A stretch of 64,000 nucleotides of DNA, from positions 3,410,001 through 3,474,000 of the forward strand of contig JADJPE010000005.1 in NCBI GenBank assembly GCA_016713425.1. The letters run 5' to 3'. Shown here piece after piece: positions 1 to 7,811 of the stretch. The translations under genes and the position numbers were made by a program. This DNA comes from Deltaproteobacteria bacterium. GTDB taxonomy: Bacteria > Myxococcota > Kuafuiibacteriia > Kuafuiibacteriales > Kuafuiibacteriaceae. Position 1 is the first letter of the stretch; every line of letters begins with the position of its first letter. Below the pieces are notes generated by a model, which was not told where the DNA came from, did not search any database, and was given only the letters and a program-made list of their open reading frames with translations.

Positions 1-2
1 TG

Positions 3-1391
3 GTCGCGGCGTACGGCGGCTTTCCGACTCGCTATCCGCACTGGCGTTTCGGCATGGAGTACGAGCAACTGTCGAAGAGTCACGAATACGGTCTGTCGAA
101 GATCTACGAGCTCGTGATCAACAACGACCCTTGCTACGCCTACCTCATCGACTCCAACAGCGTCACCGAGCAGAAGCTCGTGATGGCCCACGTGTATGGC
201 CACTGCGATTTCTTCAAGAATAACTACTATTTCGCAGGGACGAGCCGTCGCATGCTCGACCGGATGGCGAACCACGCGTCACGCGTGCGCCGATACATGG
301 ATCGATATGGCGTGGACGTCGTCGAGAGCTTCCTCGACGCTTGCCTCTCCATCGAGAACCTGATCGACCAGCGCGCGCTCTTCGAGAAGCGGAAGCGTCC
401 ACGCGCGCCTGCACTCCAACCGGAAGATGATCCGCGGACGGTCAGGCTCATTCCGACCGACCGTTCGTATCTTCGCGGCTACATCAATCCGACCGAGTTC
501 ATTGAGGCCGAAAAGAAGAAGCTCGAGATCGAGCGGCAGAAGAAGAAGCGATTTCCGGAGCATGCGCAGCGGGACGTTCTGTTGTTCATCCTCGAGAACG
601 CGCCGCTCGAGCTTTGGGAGCAAGACTGCCTCGATATCGTGCGCGAAGAGGCCTACTACTTTGCACCCCAGGGGCAGACCAAGATCATGAATGAGGGGTG
701 GGCCAGCTACTGGCACTCGCGCATCATGACGACCCGGGCGCTGAAGGACAGCGAAGTGGTTGACTACGCGGAGAGTCACGCCGCGACGATGGGGGTGCAA
801 CCAGGTCGCATCAATCCCTACAAGCTTGGTCTCGAGCTGTTCAAGCACATCGAAGATCGCTGGAACAAGGGGCAGTTTGGGAAAGAATGGGACGAGGCGG
901 ACGACTTCTCGGTTCGTCAGCGGTGGGACAAGCAGCTAGGCCTTGGGCGCCAGAAGATCTTCGACGTGCGTAAGCTCCACAATGACGTGACGTTCATCGA
1001 TGAGTTCCTGACGGAGGACTTTGCGCGCGAGCAGAAATTGTTCTCGTACGGGTTGAATCGAAACACGAACAACTGGGAGATTCAGTCGCGCGAATTCAAG
1101 GAGATCAAGTCCAAGCTCCTGCGTAGCCTGACCAACTTCGGCAACCCCATCATCGACGTCGTGGACGGCAACTGGGAAAACCGCGGGGAGCTCCTCTTGC
1201 TTCACACGCACGATGGCGTCGATCTTCAGCATGACTGGGCCTGCGATACCTTGGCCAACCTGAACCGATTGTGGCGCCGACCGGTCGCGATCGCGACCCG
1301 CGTTGACGAGAAGCCTACGATCATTCGTTTCGATGGCAAGGATCACTCGGAGAAGGCGATCGCAGGTGCGGGGGCCGCCATCGCCGTCTAG
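3..1391 (+). CDS. spoVR: SpoVR family protein (5' truncated by window edge)
   Basis: The reading frame is open to the left edge and already reads SpoVR-like sequence (TRYPHWRFGMEYEQLSK) before the first internal ATG at 54, so the true start lies outside the window and at least 462 residues are visible. Family landmarks are the HVYGHCDFFKNN stretch and EGWASYWH near the middle. SpoVR proteins are about 500 residues long; they are needed for the spore cortex in Bacillus and are widespread in non-sporulating proteobacteria, usually beside the kinase prkA and a DUF444 gene. Those partners would lie to the left and cannot be seen, so that context is inference. The biochemical function of the family is unknown. 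The C-terminus ends in an Ala/Gly-rich tail just before a tandem-repeat spacer. Confidence 0.95.
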   Translation, partial: VAAYGGFPTRYPHWRFGMEYEQLSKSHEYGLSKIYELVINNDPCYAYLIDSNSVTEQKLVMAHVYGHCDFFKNNYYFAGTSRRMLDRMANHASRVRRYMDRYGVDVVESFLDACLSIENLIDQRALFEKRKRPRAPALQPEDDPRTVRLIPTDRSYLRGYINPTEFIEAEKKKLEIERQKKKRFPEHAQRDVLLFILENAPLELWEQDCLDIVREEAYYFAPQGQTKIMNEGWASYWHSRIMTTRALKDSEVVDYAESHAATMGVQPGRINPYKLGLELFKHIEDRWNKGQFGKEWDEADDFSVRQRWDKQLGLGRQKIFDVRKLHNDVTFIDEFLTEDFAREQKLFSYGLNRNTNNWEIQSREFKEIKSKLLRSLTNFGNPIIDVVDGNWENRGELLLLHTHDGVDLQHDWACDTLANLNRLWRRPVAIATRVDEKPTIIRFDGKDHSEKAIAGAGAAIAV

Positions 1392-1432
1392 AGTGCCGGA
1401 CAGGTTTCCAAGCCACTGACCGCATTCCCAGC

Positions 1433-1540
1433 GTTCTCGGCACGCCCGGCATTCTCGGCATTCTCGGCATTTTCGGCATTCTCAGCATTCTCAGCATTCT
1501 CAGCATTCTCAGCCCTCTCGGCACGCTCAGCCCTCTCGGA
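1433..1540. repeat. 9-bp tandem repeat (attctcggc type)
   Basis: About twelve 9-bp units variable around attctcggc/attctcagc run head to tail in the gap between spoVR and glgA. The 5' and 3' units are more degenerate (acgcccggc, cctctcgga) than the central ones, as expected for a slippage-generated array. No ORF with coding character covers it. Confidence 0.85.
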
Positions 1541-1668
1541 TCTCCGCCGAGGACGACGAGCCCGGCGAGAGCAAGGACCTTCGGCGTTCCGTTGCTTGGG
1601 CGCGCGGATTCCTGCTGTCCGCTTTGGCGATGGCTTCAGAGCGCCTTTCGTTGTACCGATGAAGCGTC

Positions 1669-3120
1669 GTGCGGATCCTCTTCGTCGCCTCAGAATGTGC
1701 GCCGTTTTCGAAGGTGGGCGGTCTTGGCGATGTCGTGGGCTCTTTGCCCAAGGCGCTCAAGGCTCAAGGACATGATGTCCGCGTGTTGACCCCGCGCTAT
1801 GGGTTCATCCCTGGGCACATGTTCGAGCTTCATTCGGCGCCGCTCGGGGTGCCACTTGGCCACGGAGAGATCTGGTGCGGCATTCTCGAGAGCCGGCTCC
1901 CCGACTCCGACGTGCCCGTCTACTTCCTCCGCAACGACGAGCACTTTGGCGGCACGGATGTCTATCTTGGCTGGGGCGGCGACTTGTTTGGGCTCGCGCG
2001 ATTCGCGTTGCTGAGTCGTGCAGGGTTTCAGTTGTCCAGGTCCTTGAACTGGATTCCTGATATTATTCACCTCCACGATTGGCCAACGGCGCCGGCCGCC
2101 ATCATGCTCAACACGGTCGAGCGCTTTGCGCCTTTCGATCGGACCGCCAGTGTCTTCACGATTCACAACATGGCCCATCAGCCTCGCTTCCCAAAGGAAG
2201 GCATCGAGGTCATGCAAGTGGGCTGGTCGGAGTACAAGCCCGATGGCCTCGAAGACTTTGGCGAATTGAATCCGTTCAAGGCCGGGCTCTACCACGCGAA
2301 CATGCTGACGACGGTCTCGCCGCGTTATGCGTGGGAGATCCGGACGCCCGAAGGCGGCGCGGGGCTATCTCATGTCGTCGAGTTTCGGGCGGCTGACCTC
2401 GTCGGCATCTTGAACGGGATCGACGAGGACGTCTGGAATCCAGAGACGGATCGCTACCTGCCGGCGCACTTCGATGCCCACGATCTTTCGGGCAAGGCGC
2501 GTTGCAAGACCGCGCTTCAGAAGGAGCTCGGTCTTCAGGTTCGGCCGAGCGTCCCGCTGATCGGGGTCATCTCACGCTGGACAGCCCAGAAGGGTACCGA
2601 CATTATCGCGAGCGCGCTCGACCGCTTGCTCGAGCTCGACGTGCAAATTGTGATGCTTGGCTCCGGTGATCCTCAGCTCGAGGCGCATCTACGCCATCGC
2701 TCCCGCTTTGGTGGTGGTTCATTCTGCGCGTGGGTTGGATACAACGAACCGCTTGCTCATCGCGTCGAGGCAGCGTCCGACCTCTTTCTCATGCCGTCTC
2801 GGTTCGAACCGTGCGGACTCAATCAGCTATACAGTCAGCGCTATGGCACGTTGCCGATCGTACGCTCGACCGGCGGTCTGGATGACACCGTCGAGCAGTG
2901 TCAGCCGCTGACCGGGGCCGGCACCGGCTTTAAGCTCTACCATCTTTCGCCTGATTCGTTGGTGGACACCGTCGCATGGGCGGTGTCCGTCTATCGCGAC
3001 AAACCGGACTTGTTCAGGGCGATGCAGGTCCGAGCGATGAAGAAGCGGCAGGGATGGTCGGTCGCCGCAAAGGCCTACCTGGATGTCTACGACTGGGCCT
3101 TGCAGCGCAAGCGCGCCTGA
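1669..3120 (+). CDS. glgA: Glycogen synthase (ADP-glucose, GT5 family)
   Basis: This 483-residue protein transfers glucose from ADP-glucose to the growing alpha-1,4-glucan. The N-terminus carries the ADP-glucose-binding KVGGLGDV motif (K15), and the C-terminal Rossmann half has the retaining GT5 signature around E380 (RFEPCGLNQLY) followed by GTLPIVRSTGGLDDTV. Length matches bacterial GlgA (about 480). The start is GTG at 1669, because MRILFVASECAPFSKVGG is the canonical N-terminus. The ADP-glucose donor would be made by the glgC product encoded at 48849-50123, so the pathway genes are not in one operon. The gene stands alone between a repeat-filled spacer and a region of mobile-element debris. 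Confidence 0.97.
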   Translation: MRILFVASECAPFSKVGGLGDVVGSLPKALKAQGHDVRVLTPRYGFIPGHMFELHSAPLGVPLGHGEIWCGILESRLPDSDVPVYFLRNDEHFGGTDVYLGWGGDLFGLARFALLSRAGFQLSRSLNWIPDIIHLHDWPTAPAAIMLNTVERFAPFDRTASVFTIHNMAHQPRFPKEGIEVMQVGWSEYKPDGLEDFGELNPFKAGLYHANMLTTVSPRYAWEIRTPEGGAGLSHVVEFRAADLVGILNGIDEDVWNPETDRYLPAHFDAHDLSGKARCKTALQKELGLQVRPSVPLIGVISRWTAQKGTDIIASALDRLLELDVQIVMLGSGDPQLEAHLRHRSRFGGGSFCAWVGYNEPLAHRVEAASDLFLMPSRFEPCGLNQLYSQRYGTLPIVRSTGGLDDTVEQCQPLTGAGTGFKLYHLSPDSLVDTVAWAVSVYRDKPDLFRAMQVRAMKKRQGWSVAAKAYLDVYDWALQRKRA

Positions 3121-3344
3121 GCGTTGGCTCAGGTTAGCCGTCAAACAAGCGAGAAAATGGGCCCGAGTCTTGCTTACGACCGTCGCGCATCTTCGTCGGA
3201 GGAGCAACGACGCGCAGCACGAGGATCTCCGTCCCGGCGGTACCGGTCGGATCATCACGTTGTCATTGTCGTTGACCTCCATTCTCGGTTCATGGTGCGC
3301 GCCGACCAGGCTGAGCACCCTGCTCAACACGGCCTGATGCAAGT

Positions 3345-3720
3345 TCAGAGAGCGTCGAGCAGGCGGAAGAAGATGTTCTGCCATTGGTTCCAAGCCAGCA
3401 AGCGATACACGATTCGTCTGCCCGTGCGGATAAGATTGTCATCGATGTGCTTGGTGAGCCCAGTCTTCTTGACGAGGCGCTGGATGGCCCCAATGCCGCC
3501 GTGTGAGATTGCCTTGGTCTTTCCTGCGAGCTCGTACCGAACGTTGCCACCCGAGAGCACGGGTCCGGCCTCGTTCACATGAATCGCAGACTTGAGCCGT
3601 CTCTCGATCTTGATCTTCTCAGCCTCGAAACATTCGAAAAGCCTTCCGGTGGTTCAAGTTGTTTCGTAAGGACACTCGAATTATCGGAAGCTTTTCGGTT
3701 TTGATCCGTGAACGGGTTGC
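3345..3720 (-). pseudogene. IS1380-family transposase, N-terminal remnant (copy A)
   Basis: Minus-strand translation gives AEKIKIERRLKSAIHVNEAG followed by VLSGGNVRYELAGKTKAIS and HGGIGAIQRLVKKTGLTKH. This is the characteristic N-terminus of IS1380-family DDE transposases (NVRYEMA...GGIGA...LV...GL...IDR.LHLLK). The frame then runs into unrelated sequence and stops at 3345, so more than 80% of the enzyme is missing and the copy cannot be active. The segment 3610-3720 upstream of the gene is shared with copy B. No intact IS1380 copy is present in the window. Confidence 0.7.
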
Positions 3721-3814
3721 GCGACTGCGCACGGACGCGTCCACGCTCCACGCCGACGCTCCACGCTCCACCCGCGACGATCTACCCGCACGCGCACGCG
3801 CTCGACCACGACCC

Positions 3815-4020
3815 AACGACGACTCGAGGCGGGCGATCAGGCGCGTCAGCATCGCTGATACACGACCGGCAAGGTGCTTGAGCTCGTCGGAGTCGGAACT
3901 CTTATCGAGCTGCCAGCACCTTCAGCAGATCGGCGGCGGCCGAATCTTCGCTGCGACCCGAGTCGATAATCTCGCGAGCTCAAGAGCAACGCGATAGGCA
4001 TCGAGTTTCTCGTGCGGAAA
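3815..4020 (-). pseudogene. Four-helix-bundle (S23/bIVP-like) protein, broken and internally deleted
   Basis: Reading the minus strand, FPHEKLDAYRVALELARLS is a typical N-terminal helix of the four-helix-bundle family related to 23S rRNA intervening-sequence proteins. After a missing middle the sequence resumes in a second frame as SAAADLLKVLAA and then in a third frame as LDKSSDSDELKHLAGRVSAM and LTRLIARLE, the family's C-terminal helix. Two frameshifts and a large deletion make this a pseudogene. It sits between the two IS1380 stubs. A more intact relative lies at 32406-32735. Confidence 0.6.
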
Positions 4021-4267
4021 GGAGCCCCGGCGATCGATTCCCACGCTGTTCGTCATGGCGTGGGCGTGCGGGTGCTCGTGCGCGTCGTTCGGGGGACGTT
4101 CCTCGTGACCGTTATCCGCCGCGCGTTGTTCGTTCTTCGTGAAGTCGTACGCGGCCACGACACATGTCTACGTATCCTGTTCACGCACGCCAGCAGGAAA
4201 TTCTGAAAATCCTTCATCTCGTGGATCATCACGCCGCCGACGCGACGACACGCTCGTTCGCGTCGCA

Positions 4268-4441
4268 CTAAGGGTCCGATCAGCAATAGGTTGCGCATTC
4301 TCGCTGGTTCTCGTCGCGCCAGATGTCAGCACCGCTTCGCGCTCGTCGGTCGCATATTCTCGATACGCCTCCTCGTGCCGCCACCTGACGCGACGATTCC
4401 TCAGCGAGAATTGCACACCCTATTGCTGATCGGGCCCTTAG
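4268..4441. mobile_element. MITE-like element with ~38-bp terminal inverted repeats
   Basis: The outer 23 bp at 4268-4290 and 4419-4441 are inverted copies with one mismatch (ctaaggg[t/c]ccgatcagc then aatagg). The similarity continues inward with small indels through ttctcgct, giving arms of about 38 bp around a core of roughly 95 bp without an ORF. This structure is typical of a miniature inverted-repeat element. A lone 21-bp copy of the end is at 7791-7811. No transposase with these ends is in the window. Confidence 0.6.
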
Positions 4442-4479
4442 CGAGGGTCTTGGCGAAGGCTCTTGGCGTTGGGTGCCGT

Positions 4480-4690
4480 GAAAGCGCTAGCGCTGCAGAA
4501 TGCTGAACCACTGCTTGATCTTGAGCAGATGAAGGTTGTCATCGACGTGCTTAGCTTGATCTTCTCAGCCTCGATGCGTCGTCGTATGTTCCTGTTCATC
4601 CGAAAAGCCTTCCGGGGTTCAAGGTGGTCTCACAAGGACACTCGAATTATCGAAAGCTTTTCGTTTTTGATCCGTGAACAGAGCGTGGGG
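4480..4690 (-). pseudogene. IS1380-family transposase, second N-terminal remnant (copy B)
   Basis: The minus strand encodes MNRNIRRRIEAEKIK, then jumps directly to KHVDDNLHLLKIKQWFS, which matches the IS1380 IDR.LHLLK region. Compared with copy A it has an internal deletion that joins the equivalent of A's 3609 to A's 3452, and about 20 bp that A lacks. The upstream flank (4600-4690) is nearly identical to the flank of copy A. Together the copies allow a partial reconstruction of the ancestral N-terminus. Confidence 0.55.
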
Positions 4691-4730
4691 CGCGCTTGTT
4701 TGAGGGTTAGCTGAGGTTCGCTCAACTCGG

Positions 4731-4792
4731 CTCAGTTGAGCTCGGCTTGGCTCAGCTCAGCTCAGCTCCAATCAGCTCAGCTCCCATCAGCC
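4731..4792. repeat. ctcagct-type microsatellite
   Basis: Irregular tandem copies of ctcagct/ctcggct fill the gap before the hemerythrin/MBL gene. The array overlaps that gene's stop codon at 4787-4789, so the repeat touches the coding 3' end. Confidence 0.7.
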
Positions 4793-6142
4793 AGGCGGGA
4801 CGCGCAGTTGGTCGGCCATGATATCGACGCCGCACTCGAGGTTTTCGCACCAATCGATGAAGGCGTTGATCATGTCGGGCCCGGCGAACATGGCGCCGTG
4901 CTGGGGGGCAATGACCTCGATCTCTAGGGTACGAGCCACCTTTGCCCAGGCGCGCATCATCCGGTTGCCCGCCATGTATCGCCGATGAAAGCTGTTCATG
5001 TACTGGATATGCTCGTCGAAGCTCCGTACGTACGTGTATTCGGCGCCCAAGGATGCGCCGAGGTCGCCCGTGAAGAGGACTTTCGAGGTCTCGTCATAGA
5101 GCTGAAAATTGCCCGCGGAGTGAAGAAAATGGGCCGGGATGAACTTCAGCTTTGCCTCGCCGAGTTGAAGCGTCATGCCCGCGTCTGGGATCTCTTTCAG
5201 ACGGTGTTCCATGAACTTGTCGATGCCGTAGTGCGGCAAGAAGCGCGTCCAAAGGCGTGAGATGAAGGCTTCCGCCTTTGTGTCCATCATCCACGCGTTT
5301 ATTGCGGTGCCGATATCGGGGTCTTGGTGAGACAGAAAGATGTACCGGAGCTTTGACCGACCAAGGTGCATCATCGTGTCGGCGAGGACGTCCGGGTACA
5401 CCTTGGGGCCACCCGGATCGAGGATGATTCCCTCGGCTCCGTCGACGATGAGAAACTGATTGGACTGCACGGCGAGGCCTCGCCCGAAGTCGTGGAGCAA
5501 GTAGCAACGGTGCGTGCCGTCGTCGTAAAGGGTCGTGCCGGTCTTGCCCGAAACGGCTGCGGCCTCGCCTTCCGGGGGCGAGTCGACCTGCACGAGCGAT
5601 CGGGCGTCGATCGCAACGCCCGCTGGCGTCTCGGTTCGGCCCCCTAGGTACTCGCTGTACTTCGCATCATCCATGTGCTGGCGCTGCTGATTTCGAAACC
5701 GGAGAAGCACTTCGTCTTCGAGCTCCGCCGGGATCACTTGCTCCGCGAGTGGAAAGAGGATCGAGTTCTCCTTGCTCGTGTGTGACCGGGTGAGCTCGGC
5801 GTAGGCTCGCAGGGCTTGAGACAGCGCTTCACGCTTTTCGCGCTGGCCCATGGCTGCCCCGTGAAACGCTTGCCGAGCGGCTCGAAGATAGGCGCGGCCC
5901 ATGCTGTGTTCTTGCGTCATCTGCTGAACCGGTCCGGCCGCCATTCCTTTGGCGTGCTCGATGAGGAGCGGGAAGAGAACCTCTTCCTCTTTGCCGTGAT
6001 GGACTGCGTCGGCGAAGTCGGTCAGGAAGTAGATGCCTCGCCGTACCAGCTCGGCGTTCAGGGGCTCCAAGGCTGCGATGGTTCGCTGGAGAACCTTCTC
6101 GATCGCACGGTGCTCGTCCTGGAGATGCTCAATCGTCTTCAT
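4787..6142 (-). CDS. Hemerythrin HHE - metallo-beta-lactamase (ODP-type) fusion
   Basis: This 451-residue, probably cytoplasmic protein combines two metal-binding modules. Residues 1 to about 165 are a hemerythrin-like four-helix bundle with the expected His/Glu ligands (EHLQDEHRAIE, HHGKEEEVLFPLL, QEHSMGRAY, HTSKENSILFPLA). Residues about 190-440 are a beta-lactamase-fold domain of the flavodiiron/ODP type (LSHQDPDIG, AHFLHSAGNFQLYD, LFTGDLGASLG, PQHGAMF). There is no flavodoxin domain. Both halves belong to oxygen- or NO-binding diiron families, so a role as a gas sensor or scavenger is a reasonable inference, but no output domain is visible. The gene is monocistronic, divergent from lysC across a 267-bp gap in which I see nothing specific. 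Confidence 0.88.
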   Translation of the reverse strand: MKTIEHLQDEHRAIEKVLQRTIAALEPLNAELVRRGIYFLTDFADAVHHGKEEEVLFPLLIEHAKGMAAGPVQQMTQEHSMGRAYLRAARQAFHGAAMGQREKREALSQALRAYAELTRSHTSKENSILFPLAEQVIPAELEDEVLLRFRNQQRQHMDDAKYSEYLGGRTETPAGVAIDARSLVQVDSPPEGEAAAVSGKTGTTLYDDGTHRCYLLHDFGRGLAVQSNQFLIVDGAEGIILDPGGPKVYPDVLADTMMHLGRSKLRYIFLSHQDPDIGTAINAWMMDTKAEAFISRLWTRFLPHYGIDKFMEHRLKEIPDAGMTLQLGEAKLKFIPAHFLHSAGNFQLYDETSKVLFTGDLGASLGAEYTYVRSFDEHIQYMNSFHRRYMAGNRMMRAWAKVARTLEIEVIAPQHGAMFAGPDMINAFIDWCENLECGVDIMADQLRVPPG

Positions 6143-6409
6143 GCTTTCTACCGCCCGGTGCGAAGCTTACACCGGCCCGAAAGGAGACTCGAGACCAGCC
6201 ACCTGGGTCGTGGGCGGACATCAGGGGGCCAGTGGGAGAGGCGTGTACGTTGGGGCTTTCTCGGCCGTTTGGCCTTCCCCGGGGGCGGGTTCCGTCGGAC
6301 ACCCAGAAACGCCCTTCGCCGAAGTCTTCTCGGCCCGTCTGAATCCCCGTTTGAATCAGCTCTGCTGCTCGCTTGACCTTTTCGGTTCCGGGTCGCAAGT
6401 CGATGCCCC

Positions 6410-7732
6410 ATGATCGTGATGAAATTCGGTGGCTCGAGCCTCGCCGACGCGCAACAGATTCACAAGGCGCTCCAGATCGTGCGTTCACGCACCGACCGAA
6501 GCCCCGTCGTTGTGTGTTCTGCCCACAAAGGGATCACGGATGCGCTGATTGCGGCCACGCGACTCGCCGTCGGTGGTACGCCCAACGTGGAACCCGTCGT
6601 CGCGCGTCAACGATCAATCCTTCAGGACCTTGGCTGTCCGCCGGATCTCCTCGATGGATTGTTTGCGCAGCTCGAAGACTTGCTTCGCGGTGTAGCGCTG
6701 CTGAGAGAAGCCAGCCCTCGCACGCTCGACTTTGTTCAGGGGTTCGGCGAGCGAATGAGCGTCCGCGCGATCGCGGACTATTTTACCAGGAACGGCCTTC
6801 CAGCTTCCCCTCATGATGCCTTCGACCTTGGATTCATCACCGACGCGAACTTTGGCGCGGCTCGCCCCGTCGCCGACTTCCGAGCGCGTGCCGCGGCGGC
6901 GTTTGCGGCCTTGCCTGCAGGGGTCGTCCCTATTGTCACCGGATTCGTCGGAAAGACGGAGTGTGGCGATCTCACCACGGTTGGCCGAAACGGTTCGGAC
7001 TACACGGCGACCTGTTTCGCTGCCGCCCTTGACGCGACCGAATGTGAAATCTGGACGGACACCGATGGGGTGATGACGGCCGATCCTCGGGTCGTTGCGG
7101 GCGCGAAGAGCATCCCGGAGATGAGCTTCGCCGAGGCAAGTGAGCTTGCCTACTACGGGGGCCGAGTCCTTCATCCAAGCACTCTCCTTCCCGCAATCGA
7201 GAGGAACGTGCCTGTTCGCGTGCTCAACACCAATCGCCCCGAGCATCCAGGCACGGTGATTACGCGGGACGGTTCACCCTCGGAGCGCCAGGTGACGTCG
7301 ATTACGTACAAGGAGCGACAAGCGGTCCTCACGATCGAGAGCACGAGGATGCTTGGGCAAGTGGGCTTCCTCGCGAAGATTTTCGATGAGATCGGTCGCG
7401 CCGGGCTCGTGATCGACATGATCTCGACCTCCGAAGTCACCGTCTCGATGACGACGGGCCAGGATGGCCCCAACCTCGAGCAGGCCCTGGCTTTGCTCTC
7501 GTCGTTTGGCCGGGCGACGGTCGAGCGCGGCAAGACCATCGTCTGTGTCGTGGGCAAGAACGTCCGAAATGCGCGTGGACTTTCGGCTCGCGTTTTTGCG
7601 GCGCTCGAGCGGGTGGAGACGAACGTCGAGATGATCTCGATGGGGGCTAACAAGATCAACTTGAGCTTCCTGATCGATGATCGAGAAGTGCAGAAGGTGA
7701 TCCCTGAGCTTCATCGAGCCTTGTTTGGCTGA
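6410..7732 (+). CDS. lysC: Aspartate kinase
   Basis: This 440-residue enzyme phosphorylates L-aspartate to aspartyl-4-phosphate, the entry step for Lys, Thr and Met synthesis. The amino-acid-kinase domain opens with MKFGGSSLAD (residues 4-13) and contains the substrate segments FVQGFGERMS, GFVGKTECGDLTTVGRNGSD and EIWTDTDGVMTADPR. Two ACT-type regulatory domains follow after about residue 295 (TIESTRMLGQVGFLAKIF; IVCVVGKNV). The layout matches the E. coli LysC-type monofunctional enzyme; no homoserine dehydrogenase is fused. The start at 6410 (ATG ATC GTG ATG AAA) places the motif at the usual position. It probably has its own promoter. Confidence 0.96.
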   Translation: MIVMKFGGSSLADAQQIHKALQIVRSRTDRSPVVVCSAHKGITDALIAATRLAVGGTPNVEPVVARQRSILQDLGCPPDLLDGLFAQLEDLLRGVALLREASPRTLDFVQGFGERMSVRAIADYFTRNGLPASPHDAFDLGFITDANFGAARPVADFRARAAAAFAALPAGVVPIVTGFVGKTECGDLTTVGRNGSDYTATCFAAALDATECEIWTDTDGVMTADPRVVAGAKSIPEMSFAEASELAYYGGRVLHPSTLLPAIERNVPVRVLNTNRPEHPGTVITRDGSPSERQVTSITYKERQAVLTIESTRMLGQVGFLAKIFDEIGRAGLVIDMISTSEVTVSMTTGQDGPNLEQALALLSSFGRATVERGKTIVCVVGKNVRNARGLSARVFAALERVETNVEMISMGANKINLSFLIDDREVQKVIPELHRALFG

Positions 7733-7790
7733 GCTCTCGGTTCGGCCACCGCGGCGCGCGGCGTATCCGGCGTATCACAGTGGAAGGACT

Positions 7791-7811
7791 TATTGCTGAT
7801 CGGGCCCTCAG
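7791..7811. repeat. Solo 21-bp end of the MITE-like element
   Basis: tattgctgatcgggccct[c]ag matches the outer end at 4421-4441 with one difference. It lies between lysC and the convergent histidine kinase and contains the kinase stop codon (tca at 7808-7810). No partner inverted end is seen nearby. Confidence 0.55.

Larger units (their letters stand above)
3121..4786. other. 1.67 kb gene-free region of nested mobile-element relics
   Basis: No intact gene is visible here. Bases 3121-3344 hold nothing I recognise. The remainder holds, in order, an IS1380-type transposase stub, a broken four-helix-bundle gene, a MITE-like inverted repeat, a second shorter IS1380 stub and a ctcag-type microsatellite. 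Both transposase stubs share roughly 100 bp of upstream DNA (around 3610-3716 and 4558-4680) and lie in the same orientation. Confidence 0.7.

Noticed and set aside
1433..1540. Possible CRISPR array
   Set aside because: The 9-bp units are contiguous with no unique spacers. No cas genes occur in the window, and none of the other tandem arrays have spacers either.
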